Assembly (NCBI GenBank): GCA_947494645.1
Contig: CANLVO010000001.1
Span: forward strand, 868,001 to 932,000
Direction of reading: 5' to 3'
DNA: 64,000 bases
Source of the DNA: an uncultured Litoreibacter sp.
GTDB taxonomy: Bacteria > Pseudomonadota > Alphaproteobacteria > Rhodobacterales > Rhodobacteraceae
Shown here: positions 37,301 to 45,106 of the stretch, piece after piece
Layout of the letters: the number at the start of each line of letters is the position of its first letter
Position numbering within the stretch: the first letter of the stretch is position 1
The notes under the pieces: model-generated
The model's input: the letters and a program-made list of their open reading frames with translations, nothing else
What the model was told of the DNA's origin: nothing
Databases searched by the model: none
Translations under genes and position numbers: made by a program

Positions 37301-38212
37301 ATGCGCAAGCACGTTGTATCCGCTTTAGTCCTCGCCGCCGTCATGGGGGCCACATCCGTCGCGCCAGCCAGCGCAATGGGCTGGTTCTCTGGCGATGACG
37401 GCGTTGCCGAGGCCACGAAAGCTGCAGAAGAAGCTGCCGCAAAAGTAGAGGCAGAAGCTGCAGAGGCCGCGAAGGCCGCAGAAGAAGCGGCTGAAGAAGC
37501 CGCAGCAAAAGCCGAAGAGGAAGCCGCCGAGGCCGCCGCTGCTGCTGAAGAAGAAGCCGCGAAACTGGCCGAAGAAGCAAAAGCCGCTGAAGAAGCCGCC
37601 GCCGCAGAGGCCGAGGCCGCTGCCGCTGCTGCTGAGGAAGAAGCCGCGAAACTGGCCGAAGAAGCAAAAGCCGCTGAAGAAGCCGCTGCCGCAGAGGCCG
37701 AGGCCGCTGCTGCTGCCGCAGAAGAAGAGGCCGCGAAACTGGCTGAAGAAGCAAAAGCCGCTGAAGAGGCCGCCGCTGCAGAAGCCGAAGCTGCTGCCGC
37801 TGCTGCTGAAGAAGAGGCCGCTGCCGCTGCCGCCGAAGCGGAAGCCGCTGCCGACACCGCAACGGACGCTGTAACGGAAGAGGCAGAGGCTGCCGCAGAC
37901 GCTGTGACTGAGGAAGCAGAGGCTGCAACGGATGCGGTGACCGAAGAGGCAGAAGCCGCCGCTGACGCCGTCACCGAAGAAGCCGACGCCGCGACCGATA
38001 CCGCCGCTGACGCGGCAGCGGATACCGCTGCTGAGGCAGAAGCGCTGACCGTGGCAGGGTTCGATTACGACCAGGTGGTCACGATGATCGACGAGAATGT
38101 CTCCAATCCGCTTTTGAGCACGACCCTGAAAAAGGGCCTCGACGCGGCGCGGGACAATCCTGAGTTGCTGGAAACTGCCTTGGATGCGGTGAAGTCGGCC
38201 ATCGGCCAATAG
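37301..38212 (+). CDS. Exported Ala/Glu-rich repeat protein, unknown function
   Basis: 303 residues. Signal peptide (RKHVVSALVLAAVMGATS, cleavage near APASA), then about 200 residues of Ala and Glu/Lys helix. There are three exact-length 29-residue units (DNA period 87 bases at 37544, 37631 and 37718) and then four or five 11-residue units of type DAVTEEAEAAA (DNA period 33 bases from 37865). A compact C-terminal domain of about 55 residues (VAGFDYDQVVTMIDEN, then PELLETALDAVKSAI) ends the protein. Such helices could be a periplasmic coiled coil or an LEA/apolipoprotein-like lipid or membrane binder. ATG 37301 with AAAGGA upstream. Monocistronic, with its own terminator. Confidence 0.8.
   Translation: MRKHVVSALVLAAVMGATSVAPASAMGWFSGDDGVAEATKAAEEAAAKVEAEAAEAAKAAEEAAEEAAAKAEEEAAEAAAAAEEEAAKLAEEAKAAEEAAAAEAEAAAAAAEEEAAKLAEEAKAAEEAAAAEAEAAAAAAEEEAAKLAEEAKAAEEAAAAEAEAAAAAAEEEAAAAAAEAEAAADTATDAVTEEAEAAADAVTEEAEAATDAVTEEAEAAADAVTEEADAATDTAADAAADTAAEAEALTVAGFDYDQVVTMIDENVSNPLLSTTLKKGLDAARDNPELLETALDAVKSAIGQ
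37544..37804 (+). repeat. Three 87-base tandem repeats inside the Ala/Glu-rich gene
   Basis: Units start at 37544, 37631 and 37718 and encode the same 29 residues with many synonymous changes; a degenerate fourth begins at 37805. Synonymous divergence shows old duplication with selection on the protein. Confidence 0.85.
37865..37996 (+). repeat. Four 33-base repeats coding an 11-residue helical motif
   Basis: Units at 37865, 37898, 37931 and 37964 encode DAVTEEAEAAA, DAVTEEAEAAT, DAVTEEAEAAA and DAVTEEADAAT. Eleven-residue periodicity is that of LEA and apolipoprotein-type amphipathic helices. Confidence 0.85.
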
Positions 38213-38237
38213 GCACCGCTCAATTGCAAAAACAAAA

Positions 38238-38272
38238 CCGCGCCAGCCTGATAGGTTGGCGCGGTTTTTTTA
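38238..38272 (+). terminator. Intrinsic terminator after the Ala/Glu-rich gene
   Basis: AACCGCGCCA and TTGGCGCGGTT pair over about ten bases around a short loop, followed by seven T. It begins 26 bases after the stop codon. The strongest terminator in the window; it also has an A-run on the other side and may serve the convergent fpr gene. Confidence 0.92.
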
Positions 38273-38346
38273 TTGCTTTCCGTGGGTTGTCGCGGGGTCT
38301 TTAGATGTCAGACCCGGCGTGCACGGCTATGTCGGCACTGCATGTT

Positions 38347-39189
38347 TCAGCCTACGAATGCTTTCTCGACGACATAATGCTTGGGGTCGCTATTGGCCCC
38401 TTCTTCCAGCCCGAACCCTTCGAGGATCTCTTTGAGGTCTGTGTTCAAACCCATCGAGCCGCAGACCATGGCGCGGTCGGTCTCGGCGCCGATGGTGTCG
38501 ATGCCGAGATCCTTGAACACGGTGCCGTCCTGCAACAACGTTGTGATCCGGCCCATCTTCGGCGACTGTTCGCGGGTGGTGGTGGGGTAGTAGACCAGCT
38601 TGGCAAGGTTCTCTTCGCCCAGCAGCTCGCCCATCATCTCGTCGCTGCGGATATTTTCGATCAGCTGCTTGCCATATTCCAGCTCCGCCACGTCGCGGCA
38701 AGTATGGGTCATGATGATCTGGTCGTAATCCTCAAAGGTCTGCGGGTCGCGCAGCAGGGACGCGAAGGGCGCAAAACCGGTGCCGGTGGCGAAGAACCAT
38801 AGACGCTTGCCGGGCAAGAGCGCGTCATGGACCAGCGTGCCCACGGGTTTGGGCCGCAGGATGATCTGATCACCCGGCTGGATGTGCTGAAGCTTCGAGG
38901 TCAGCGGGCCGTCTTGCACCTTGATGGAGTAAAACTCCAGCTCTTCATCCCAGCTTGGCGACGCGATGGAATAGGCGCGCAGGAGCGGCTTTTGCTTGCC
39001 GGTCTCGGGATGCGGGTCGCCCATCAGGCCGATCATCACAAACTCGCCGGAACGGAACCGCAGCGACGCTGGGCGTGTCACCCGGAAGGAGAAAAGCCTG
39101 TCCGTCCAGTGCTTTACTTGCGTTACGGTTTGCGCGTCCGGAAGGGTCGGGACGGCTCTGGTCGGTTCGGTCATGGTCATGTCATTCAT
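38347..39189 (-). CDS. fpr: Ferredoxin-NADP reductase
   Basis: 280 residues from ATG 39189; a further in-frame ATG at 39180 is also possible and neither has a strong ribosome site. FAD site RAYSIASPSWDEE, NADP site FFATGTGFAPFASLLRDP, and the C-terminal VEKAFVG typical of bacterial FPR. It moves electrons between NADPH and ferredoxin or flavodoxin. It lies 69 bases behind the cys operon on the same strand; since the adjacent sulfite reductase is of the ferredoxin-type/short class, FPR is a likely electron supplier. Confidence 0.93.
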   Translation of the reverse strand: MNDMTMTEPTRAVPTLPDAQTVTQVKHWTDRLFSFRVTRPASLRFRSGEFVMIGLMGDPHPETGKQKPLLRAYSIASPSWDEELEFYSIKVQDGPLTSKLQHIQPGDQIILRPKPVGTLVHDALLPGKRLWFFATGTGFAPFASLLRDPQTFEDYDQIIMTHTCRDVAELEYGKQLIENIRSDEMMGELLGEENLAKLVYYPTTTREQSPKMGRITTLLQDGTVFKDLGIDTIGAETDRAMVCGSMGLNTDLKEILEGFGLEEGANSDPKHYVVEKAFVG

Positions 39190-39258
39190 GTTTTTATCGC
39201 AGGGCCAATGCTCTGCACCTCGTTTGTATACGAACAATATTTGCTTGGGAAGTGCGGC

Positions 39259-39672
39259 TCAGCCGCGCAGGCGGTTCTGGTAGTCATGGGCCTGCCAGTT
39301 GGCGCGGGCCAGCCACTGATCTTCCGGCTGACGGGCGGCCAGTTCGTCGGGGATTTCGACCTCGTCAAAGCCCGACCGGCGGGCCATTGCGTATTGATCC
39401 GCAATCACATGGCCATTGGCCCGCAAGCGGCCCTCATAGCCCATCAACCGCAAGCGGCGGGCGATGGTAAAGCCGCGCCCATCCGCAGAGGAGGGGAAGT
39501 CGATGCGGATCATGTCTGTCGTGCTCAGCCGATTGGCCAGCCCCGCAGGGTCAGCGTCGCTTGGCAGGTCGATGCAACACACCGTGTCATTGGCGGGCAA
39601 ATCAGCCAGCGGGGTGAACCCGCGGTCCCAGTCATCGGCAACGAAGCCTGTGTCTTGTACCAAAACGCTCAT
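39259..39672 (-). CDS. DUF934 family protein of the sulfate assimilation operon
   Basis: 137 residues, cytoplasmic. Conserved-looking stretches are IDLPSDADP, RIDFPSSADGRGFTIARRLR and DQYAMARRSGFDEVEI. DUF934 proteins are encoded beside sulfite reductase in many proteobacteria; their role in the reductase (assembly or electron transfer) is not settled. The ATG overlaps the cysH stop by four bases (ATGA). Confidence 0.9.
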   Translation of the reverse strand: MSVLVQDTGFVADDWDRGFTPLADLPANDTVCCIDLPSDADPAGLANRLSTTDMIRIDFPSSADGRGFTIARRLRLMGYEGRLRANGHVIADQYAMARRSGFDEVEIPDELAARQPEDQWLARANWQAHDYQNRLRG

Positions 39673-40391
39673 GCCGCGCTCTCCTGTCTGATCGCTTTGC
39701 TACCCTCAAAATGGATGCCGCATTCGGTTTTGTCTTGGCCGCGCCAGCGACCGGCGCGGGGGTCCTCGCCCTCGGCCACTTTGGTGGTGCAGGGTGCACA
39801 GCCAATTGAGGCGAACCCACGCGCCACCAGCGGGTGGCGGGGCAGATCATGCGCGTCGATATACTCGGCAATCATCTGGGGCGTCCATTCGGCCAGCGGG
39901 TTGATCTTGATCCGCATACCGTCGTCTTTCTCAAACAGCGGCAATTGCGCCCGTTGCCCGCCTTGCACGCGTTTGCGCCCGGTGATCCAACCGCCAAAGC
40001 CTTGCAGCGCGTGTTCCAACGGCTCTGTCTTGCGCAAGGTGCAGCAGGCGTCGGTGTCAAACGTGTGCAGGATGCCGTCAACGTCCCGTTCCATCACCTT
40101 GGCGCGGTCCGGGGTCACGACGCGGATATCAGTCAGGCCCAATACGTTCGCAAGCTCGCGCTGATAGGCCAGCGTTTCTGGGAACAGCATTTCGGTGTCC
40201 AGAAAGATCACCGGTGTGGCCGGATTGATCTCTGCCACCATGTGCAGCAGCACGACGCTTTCCGCACCAAAACTGGAGACGAGAGCGACCTCGCCGATCT
40301 CCACGTCTGCAAGCGCGTGTTTCAGCAGGCTCTGCGCATCGCTTTTGCGGTGCAACAGGCTGCGGCGATAGGCAAGTTCCTTAAGCGGCAT
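39669..40391 (-). CDS. cysH: Adenylyl-sulfate (APS) reductase CysH
   Basis: 240 residues. Two Cys pairs, Cys116-Cys117 (DACCTLRKTEPL) and Cys198/Cys201 (GCAPCTT), bind a 4Fe-4S cluster, and the catalytic Cys224 sits in ECGIHFEG. The cluster motif indicates the enzyme reduces APS directly, using thioredoxin, so no APS kinase step is needed. The nucleotide loop is SSFGAESVVLLH. ATG 40391 overlaps the cysI stop by 11 bases; upstream codons in this frame are not coding. Confidence 0.95.
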   Translation of the reverse strand: MPLKELAYRRSLLHRKSDAQSLLKHALADVEIGEVALVSSFGAESVVLLHMVAEINPATPVIFLDTEMLFPETLAYQRELANVLGLTDIRVVTPDRAKVMERDVDGILHTFDTDACCTLRKTEPLEHALQGFGGWITGRKRVQGGQRAQLPLFEKDDGMRIKINPLAEWTPQMIAEYIDAHDLPRHPLVARGFASIGCAPCTTKVAEGEDPRAGRWRGQDKTECGIHFEGSKAIRQESAA

Positions 40392-42060
40392 TGGCTTTGA
40401 CCCCCTCAGAATTTGACGGATAAAGCGCGGCCTTGAACGGCGCCATGCCAAGACGGCGATAGGTCTCGATGAACAGCTCATCCTCGCCTGAGCGCAGCTC
40501 AAGATAGGCGGCGATCAGCCGTTCAATGGCGGGCACAATCTCGTCATAGGCAAAGCCGGGGCCAGCCCGTTCGCCCACGGCAGCAGTTTCCGTGTGGTCG
40601 CCGCCCAGCGTGATCTGGTAGTTTTCCACGCCTGCGCGGTCGAGGCCCAGAATGCCGATATGACCCACATGGTGGTGCCCACAGGCGTTGATGCAGCCCG
40701 AGATCTTGATCTTCAGCTCCCCGATATCATGCTCAAGCTTCAGCTCGTCAAAGCGGGTCGCAATCTGTTGCGCCACGGGGATGGAGCGGGCCGTTGCAAG
40801 CGCACAGTAATCCATGCCGGGGCAGGCGATGATGTCGGAGATCAGACCGATATTGGCTGTCGCTAGCTCCACCTCGCGCAGCCGCGCATGGATCGCGGGC
40901 AGGTGTGACTTGTGCACATGCGGCAGGATCACGTTCTGCTCGTGGCTGATGCGCAGCTCGTCATGAGCGTAGTCGCGTGCAATCTCCGCCATGACGCGCA
41001 TCTGCTCAGACGTCGCGTCGCCGGGCGTTTTCCCCTGCTTTTTGATGGAGATCGACACGATGGCGTAATCGTCATTGCGGTGCTTGGTGATGTTGGTGTC
41101 GACCCAAGACCGGAAGACCGGGTTCTCGTGATAGGCCGCGTTGAAGGGCGCGATGGAGGCTTGCGTCCATTCGGGCGTGGCAAACTGCGCTTCAATGCCC
41201 GCGAGCATCTCCTGATCAATACCGCCAAACTGCGGTTTTAGCAGCGCGAAACGCTCCTCGACCAGATCGCGGATCGTGTCGATGCCGTTCTCATGCACGG
41301 TGATCTTGATCCGTGCCTTGTATTTGTTGTCGCGGCGACCCAGCAGGTTGTAGACGCTGACAATGGCCTCTGCATAGGGCAGCAGGTCGGCCTTTGGCAG
41401 GAACTCTCGCAGGACCTTGCCGATCATTGGCGTACGGCCAAGACCACCACCCACGATAACCTCATAGCCCGGCTCGCCCGCTTCGTTGCGTATCATGCGC
41501 AGGCCAATGTCATGCGCTTTGGTCACGGCGCGGTCATTCGGCGAGCCCGTCACAGCGATTTTGAACTTGCGCGGCAGGAACTGAAATTCCGGATGATCCG
41601 TAGACCACTGACGCAGCAGCTCAGCCGTGGGGCGCGGGTCCTCGATCTCGTCTGCCGCAGCGCCTGCGAAATGGTCTGACGTCACGTTGCGGATCGTGTT
41701 GCCGGAGGTCTGGATGGCGTGCATCCCAACCTCGCCCAGCGCGTCCAACATGTCAGGCACATCGCGCAGCTCAGGCCAGTTATACTGAATGTTCTGGCGC
41801 GTGGTGAAATGGCCGTAGCCCTTGTCCCACTTGTCCGCGACGTCCGCCAAGACGTTCATCTGGCCGCCATTCAGCGTGCCGTACGGAATGGCCACGCGCA
41901 GCATGTAGGCGTGCAGTTGCAGATAAAGCCCGTTCATCAGGCGCAGCGGTTTGAACTCGTCCTCGGTAAGCGAGCCGTCGATGCGGCGCTCCACCTGGGC
42001 GCGGAACTGCGCGTTGCGTTCCGCCAGAAAGTCACGGTCGAATGAGTTATACTGATACAT
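40381..42060 (-). CDS. cysI: Assimilatory sulfite (or nitrite/sulfite) reductase, CysI-type
   Basis: 559 residues. Two sulfite/nitrite reductase half-domain repeats are visible; TSGNTIRNVTSDHF, CPGMDYCALATARS and SGCINACGHHHVGHIG supply the four cysteines of the 4Fe-4S-siroheme centre. It reduces sulfite to sulfide with siroheme made by the nearby CysG. No flavoprotein CysJ is encoded, so electrons probably come from ferredoxin, in line with fpr downstream. Start ATG 42060, overlapping the DUF2849 stop by one base (TAATG). Substrate preference for sulfite over nitrite is inferred from neighbours. Confidence 0.92.
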   Translation of the reverse strand: MYQYNSFDRDFLAERNAQFRAQVERRIDGSLTEDEFKPLRLMNGLYLQLHAYMLRVAIPYGTLNGGQMNVLADVADKWDKGYGHFTTRQNIQYNWPELRDVPDMLDALGEVGMHAIQTSGNTIRNVTSDHFAGAAADEIEDPRPTAELLRQWSTDHPEFQFLPRKFKIAVTGSPNDRAVTKAHDIGLRMIRNEAGEPGYEVIVGGGLGRTPMIGKVLREFLPKADLLPYAEAIVSVYNLLGRRDNKYKARIKITVHENGIDTIRDLVEERFALLKPQFGGIDQEMLAGIEAQFATPEWTQASIAPFNAAYHENPVFRSWVDTNITKHRNDDYAIVSISIKKQGKTPGDATSEQMRVMAEIARDYAHDELRISHEQNVILPHVHKSHLPAIHARLREVELATANIGLISDIIACPGMDYCALATARSIPVAQQIATRFDELKLEHDIGELKIKISGCINACGHHHVGHIGILGLDRAGVENYQITLGGDHTETAAVGERAGPGFAYDEIVPAIERLIAAYLELRSGEDELFIETYRRLGMAPFKAALYPSNSEGVKANAA

Positions 42061-42362
42061 TAGGTCAGCTCCGCTTGTTTGCCGTGGTTGTAGTTGGACG
42101 GGCCCTTGGTGCGGAATTCCTCGCGGAAATGCACAGGCTCTGGGCCGGTCTCGGTCATTTTGACGTCGGCCAGATAGACGCCGACGACCTCGTTGGGTTG
42201 TGACTGACCAAAGAGCACGCGCAGGTCGCCATGCGCCTCGTCTTCGATCACTTCCGCATCCTCGATGGCGCGGGACCATTGGTCATCAGCGGTCAGGTAG
42301 ATCACGTCGCCTTCCAGCAGCGCGTTTGCGGTGACCACTTTGGGGGTGAAGGGCTTGCTCAT
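42060..42362 (-). CDS. DUF2849 family protein
   Basis: 100 residues, cytoplasmic. TPKVVTANALLEGDVIYLTA at the start and a conserved acidic middle (DAEVIEDEAHGDL). Found between cysG and the sulfite reductase in alphaproteobacteria, so a helper role is expected, but no activity is known to me. Both ends overlap neighbours (ATGA with cysG, TAATG with cysI). Confidence 0.9.
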   Translation of the reverse strand: MSKPFTPKVVTANALLEGDVIYLTADDQWSRAIEDAEVIEDEAHGDLRVLFGQSQPNEVVGVYLADVKMTETGPEPVHFREEFRTKGPSNYNHGKQAELT

Positions 42363-43741
42363 ACCGCAGCCTCCTTTTGTTCAAATTCTTCAGCCGCCTG
42401 CAACGCGGCGCGGGGGGCGAGGCCAAGGAACACAAGCGCGGGGCCGTCAAATTTGGCCTCTGTCAGGGAGGGTTCCAGCTCGCTCAGTTTGGTCGACAAT
42501 ATCCGCTGCGACGCACGCGACGCATTCTCGATCACGGTGACGGGTGTCTCGGGGTGGGCCCCGTGCATCAGCAAGCGGCCTTGGATAAACCGCGCCGATT
42601 TCTTGCCCATATAAATCGCGGCAACTTCGCCCTCCTGCGCCAGAGCGCGCCAGTCGTGATCAGCGTAGCCTTTGGTGTCATGGCCCGTGATAAAGCGCAC
42701 GGCAGAGTTGCGGCCGCGTTTGGTCAGGCTCTGACCCAACGCAGCAACCCCGGCGGAGGCGGAGGTGATACCCGGCACGATCGTCCAAGTGACGCCCGCA
42801 GCCTCACAAGCCTCGATCTCTTCATCCAGACGTCCAAACACGGTCGGGTCACCCGATTTCAGCCGCACCACATGGGCGCCGCTTTGGGCATGGCTGACAA
42901 TCATCTCGTTAATCGCGTCTTGGGTCACAGAAGGCCCAAACCCTTCCTTGCCAGCCGACAGCATCACCGCTTCGCGGCGGGCCAGTTCCAGAATTTCTGG
43001 GGCGACGAGGCGGTCGTAGATGACGACATCCGCGTTATCGAGCGCCTTGCGCGCTTTCAGCGTCAGCAATTCAGGGTCGCCGGGGCCTGCGCCGACCAGA
43101 TCAACCCAGCCCTCGCGCTCTGGCGCGTGCAGGTGTTTGTCGAGCAGGTCTTCAAGCCGCTCTTGCGCGACATCAGCATAGCCCACGTCCGCGGCATAGT
43201 AATCGGACCAAAACGCGCGGCGCTTGGCGCCAAAGGGCAGGGCCTCCACCTTTGTGCGGAAGGCTTTGCCGATGCGGGCCATCAACCCCAGATTGGGTGA
43301 CAGCTGCTCTTCGAGCGACTTCTTGATAGACCGCGCCAGAACCGGAGCCGCGCCTTCCGTGCCAATGGCCACGGTCACAGGATCCCGGTCCACGATGGCG
43401 GGCGTGATGAATTGGCTGTCTTCAAGGTTGTCGACGATATTGACCAACGCCCCGTCCAGATGCGCCAGCTGCGCGACACGCGCGTCTTCCGCATCGTCCT
43501 CGTTGGCGGCATAGAACAAGGTGGCGCACAGCGCGTCGCCGGGCTCCATCGCGCGAGGGATCAGGGTGAGTTTGCCGCTTTCGGCCCAAGCTTCGATCTC
43601 TGGTGCTGCTTCGGCGGCGACCACAGAGATATTGGCCTCCGTCTTCAAAAGCAGGCGCAGCTTGGCCAAGGCCGCTTCGCCGCCGCCCGACAGGACGACG
43701 CGGCGGCCTTCTAGGGCCATAAAGATCGGAAAATGCTTCAT
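42359..43741 (-). CDS. cysG: Siroheme synthase
   Basis: 460 residues from ATG 43741 (a TTG nine bases earlier is less likely since KHFPIFMALEGRR is the normal beginning). The N-terminal dehydrogenase/ferrochelatase part has the Rossmann motif VVLSGGGEAALAK; the C-terminal SAM-uroporphyrinogen methyltransferase part has VGAGPGDPELLTLKARKAL and VVRLKSGDPTVFGR. It turns uroporphyrinogen III into siroheme for CysI. First gene of the cys operon; an Lrp/AsnC regulator lies divergently upstream. Confidence 0.95.
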   Translation of the reverse strand: MKHFPIFMALEGRRVVLSGGGEAALAKLRLLLKTEANISVVAAEAAPEIEAWAESGKLTLIPRAMEPGDALCATLFYAANEDDAEDARVAQLAHLDGALVNIVDNLEDSQFITPAIVDRDPVTVAIGTEGAAPVLARSIKKSLEEQLSPNLGLMARIGKAFRTKVEALPFGAKRRAFWSDYYAADVGYADVAQERLEDLLDKHLHAPEREGWVDLVGAGPGDPELLTLKARKALDNADVVIYDRLVAPEILELARREAVMLSAGKEGFGPSVTQDAINEMIVSHAQSGAHVVRLKSGDPTVFGRLDEEIEACEAAGVTWTIVPGITSASAGVAALGQSLTKRGRNSAVRFITGHDTKGYADHDWRALAQEGEVAAIYMGKKSARFIQGRLLMHGAHPETPVTVIENASRASQRILSTKLSELEPSLTEAKFDGPALVFLGLAPRAALQAAEEFEQKEAAV

Positions 43742-43880
43742 CTCAGACAATCCATCCGTTGCTTGAGGCTATAAATAGAAAATAATCCTAATAAATCCTA
43801 CCCAATCGACCAGATAAGGAATAATGTTCCAGAATAGATGAATTGACGAACGCTTGTTCCTGAATGAAAGGAAAGCCGGG
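43742..43880. promoter_or_regulatory. AT-rich divergent promoter region, cysG/Lrp-type regulator
   Basis: About 140 bases, the most AT-rich gap between functional genes in this part. GGAA-taatg-TTCC (43818-43830) is a small palindrome near its centre, with repeated TAATCC and AAATCC around it. This suits binding by an Lrp/AsnC octamer, the product of the divergent gene. Exact -10/-35 elements cannot be fixed. Confidence 0.45.
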
Positions 43881-44342
43881 ATGGCAGACCAACTCGACGC
43901 GATGGACCGGAATATCCTCGCAGAATTGCAACGCGACGCCTCACAGAGTCTTGATGAAATTGCCAAAAATACAGGCAGTTCGAAAACACCTGTGTGGAAC
44001 AGAATCAAGAAAATGCGCGCCCGCGGGGTGATCAAGCATGACACCGTGGTACTTGATCCCGAAAAGCTGGGGCTGGAGGCCTGTTTCTTCGTTCTGGTGC
44101 GCACATCTGAGCATGAGGCGGAGTGGCAAAAGAAGTTCCTCGCTGCCCTGATGGAGCGCCCCGAGGTGATGGAAGCGCACCGGCTTGCGGGTGATATCGA
44201 CTATATCCTGAAGGTGCGCGTCGCCAATGCGCGGGCCTATGATATCTTCTATCAGGCGCTGATTTCTGAGGTTCGGATCTTCAACGTCACAGCGCTTTTG
44301 TCGATGGAGGAGATCAAGTCGACCACGGCCCTGCCGCTTTAG
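43881..44342 (+). CDS. Lrp/AsnC family transcriptional regulator
   Basis: 153 residues. N-terminal winged helix (LDAMDRNILAELQRDASQS, then SSKTPVWNRIKKMRARGVI) and a C-terminal RAM ligand-binding domain (LAGDIDYILKVRVANARAYD). ATG 43881 has AAAGGA nine bases upstream. Being divergent from cysG-DUF2849-cysI-cysH-DUF934, it is the likely regulator of sulfate assimilation here; a ligand such as cysteine or a related amino acid is an inference. It converges on a DsbA-like gene with the stops overlapping by three bases. Confidence 0.9.
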   Translation: MADQLDAMDRNILAELQRDASQSLDEIAKNTGSSKTPVWNRIKKMRARGVIKHDTVVLDPEKLGLEACFFVLVRTSEHEAEWQKKFLAALMERPEVMEAHRLAGDIDYILKVRVANARAYDIFYQALISEVRIFNVTALLSMEEIKSTTALPL

Positions 44343-45106
44343 ACGACGCAGCTATAGCTGGCCTCGGAGGCCAACTCGTCCTCAAAGATGCGCTCCAGCG
44401 TGGCGGGGTCGATACGGCCGAAAATGGCGGTGCGCCCGATCAGCAGGAACGGCGTGCCGATCACTCCGAACCGGTTGGCAATCCCTTTGGACAGGCTCAA
44501 CTGGGCAGCCACATCCGGCGCGCTCATATCGGCGAGCAGCTGTTGCGCATCAAGGCCAAACTCGCCTGCCAGCGCCTCGACATAGCTTTGCGTGATCCGC
44601 ACCACGCCCGTGTTGAGCCGCGCATGCATCAGATCGTAGGCCGATTGCTTGCGGGCCGCCAAAGCGGCATGCGCCCCAAGAACGGAGCTTACCCCCAAGA
44701 GCGGCAGCTCGTGATAGATCAACTGCGCGCTGTCTGGCCGGGAGTCCACAAATTCCCGCAGGTCTTGGCCAAGGACGCGACAATAGGGGCAATTATAGTC
44801 GGTGAAATAGCTCAGCGGCACCCGGCCCGGCACAACCTCCGCGAATAGAGCCCGGCAAAGCGCCGCATCATCCAACACGTCCGCAGGTTGCGGGGCCGTG
44901 CCGTCGTCGATCCCAATCAGCGGGTTGGCCAGCCCCGCAGACAGCTCCGCTGCGCCGTCACGCTTGCGAAACCCGTCGGGCATGCCCTCCGTGCTGAAGC
45001 TCGGCAAAGGGGCCAGCCGCGACCACAGCGCGGGGCCACCTTTCGTCAAGGCGACATAGCCCAGCGCCAACGCGCCAAGCCCAAGGATGGCCCGTCTGGT
45101 CGTCAT
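44339..45106 (-). CDS. DsbA-family thioredoxin-fold protein
   Basis: 255 residues. TTRRAILGLGALALGY at the N-terminus looks like a twin-arginine or Sec signal/anchor, placing the rest in the periplasm. The thioredoxin fold has FTDYNCPYC (Cys106, Cys109) and the cis-Pro loop GTPFLL. These proteins oxidise or reshuffle disulfides. It directly abuts the M20 peptidase gene on the same strand (ATG at 45106, preceding stop at 45107). Confidence 0.85.
   Translation of the reverse strand: MTTRRAILGLGALALGYVALTKGGPALWSRLAPLPSFSTEGMPDGFRKRDGAAELSAGLANPLIGIDDGTAPQPADVLDDAALCRALFAEVVPGRVPLSYFTDYNCPYCRVLGQDLREFVDSRPDSAQLIYHELPLLGVSSVLGAHAALAARKQSAYDLMHARLNTGVVRITQSYVEALAGEFGLDAQQLLADMSAPDVAAQLSLSKGIANRFGVIGTPFLLIGRTAIFGRIDPATLERIFEDELASEASYSCVV

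Noticed and set aside
37325-38209. Gly/Phe/Ser-rich frame antisense to the Ala/Glu-rich gene
   Set aside because: It only mirrors the GCN/GAR codon repeats; the signal peptide, ribosome site and terminator all belong to the plus-strand gene.
39669-40391. CysH as a PAPS reductase
   Set aside because: The CC and CxxC pairs are those of the 4Fe-4S APS reductases, which PAPS reductases lack.
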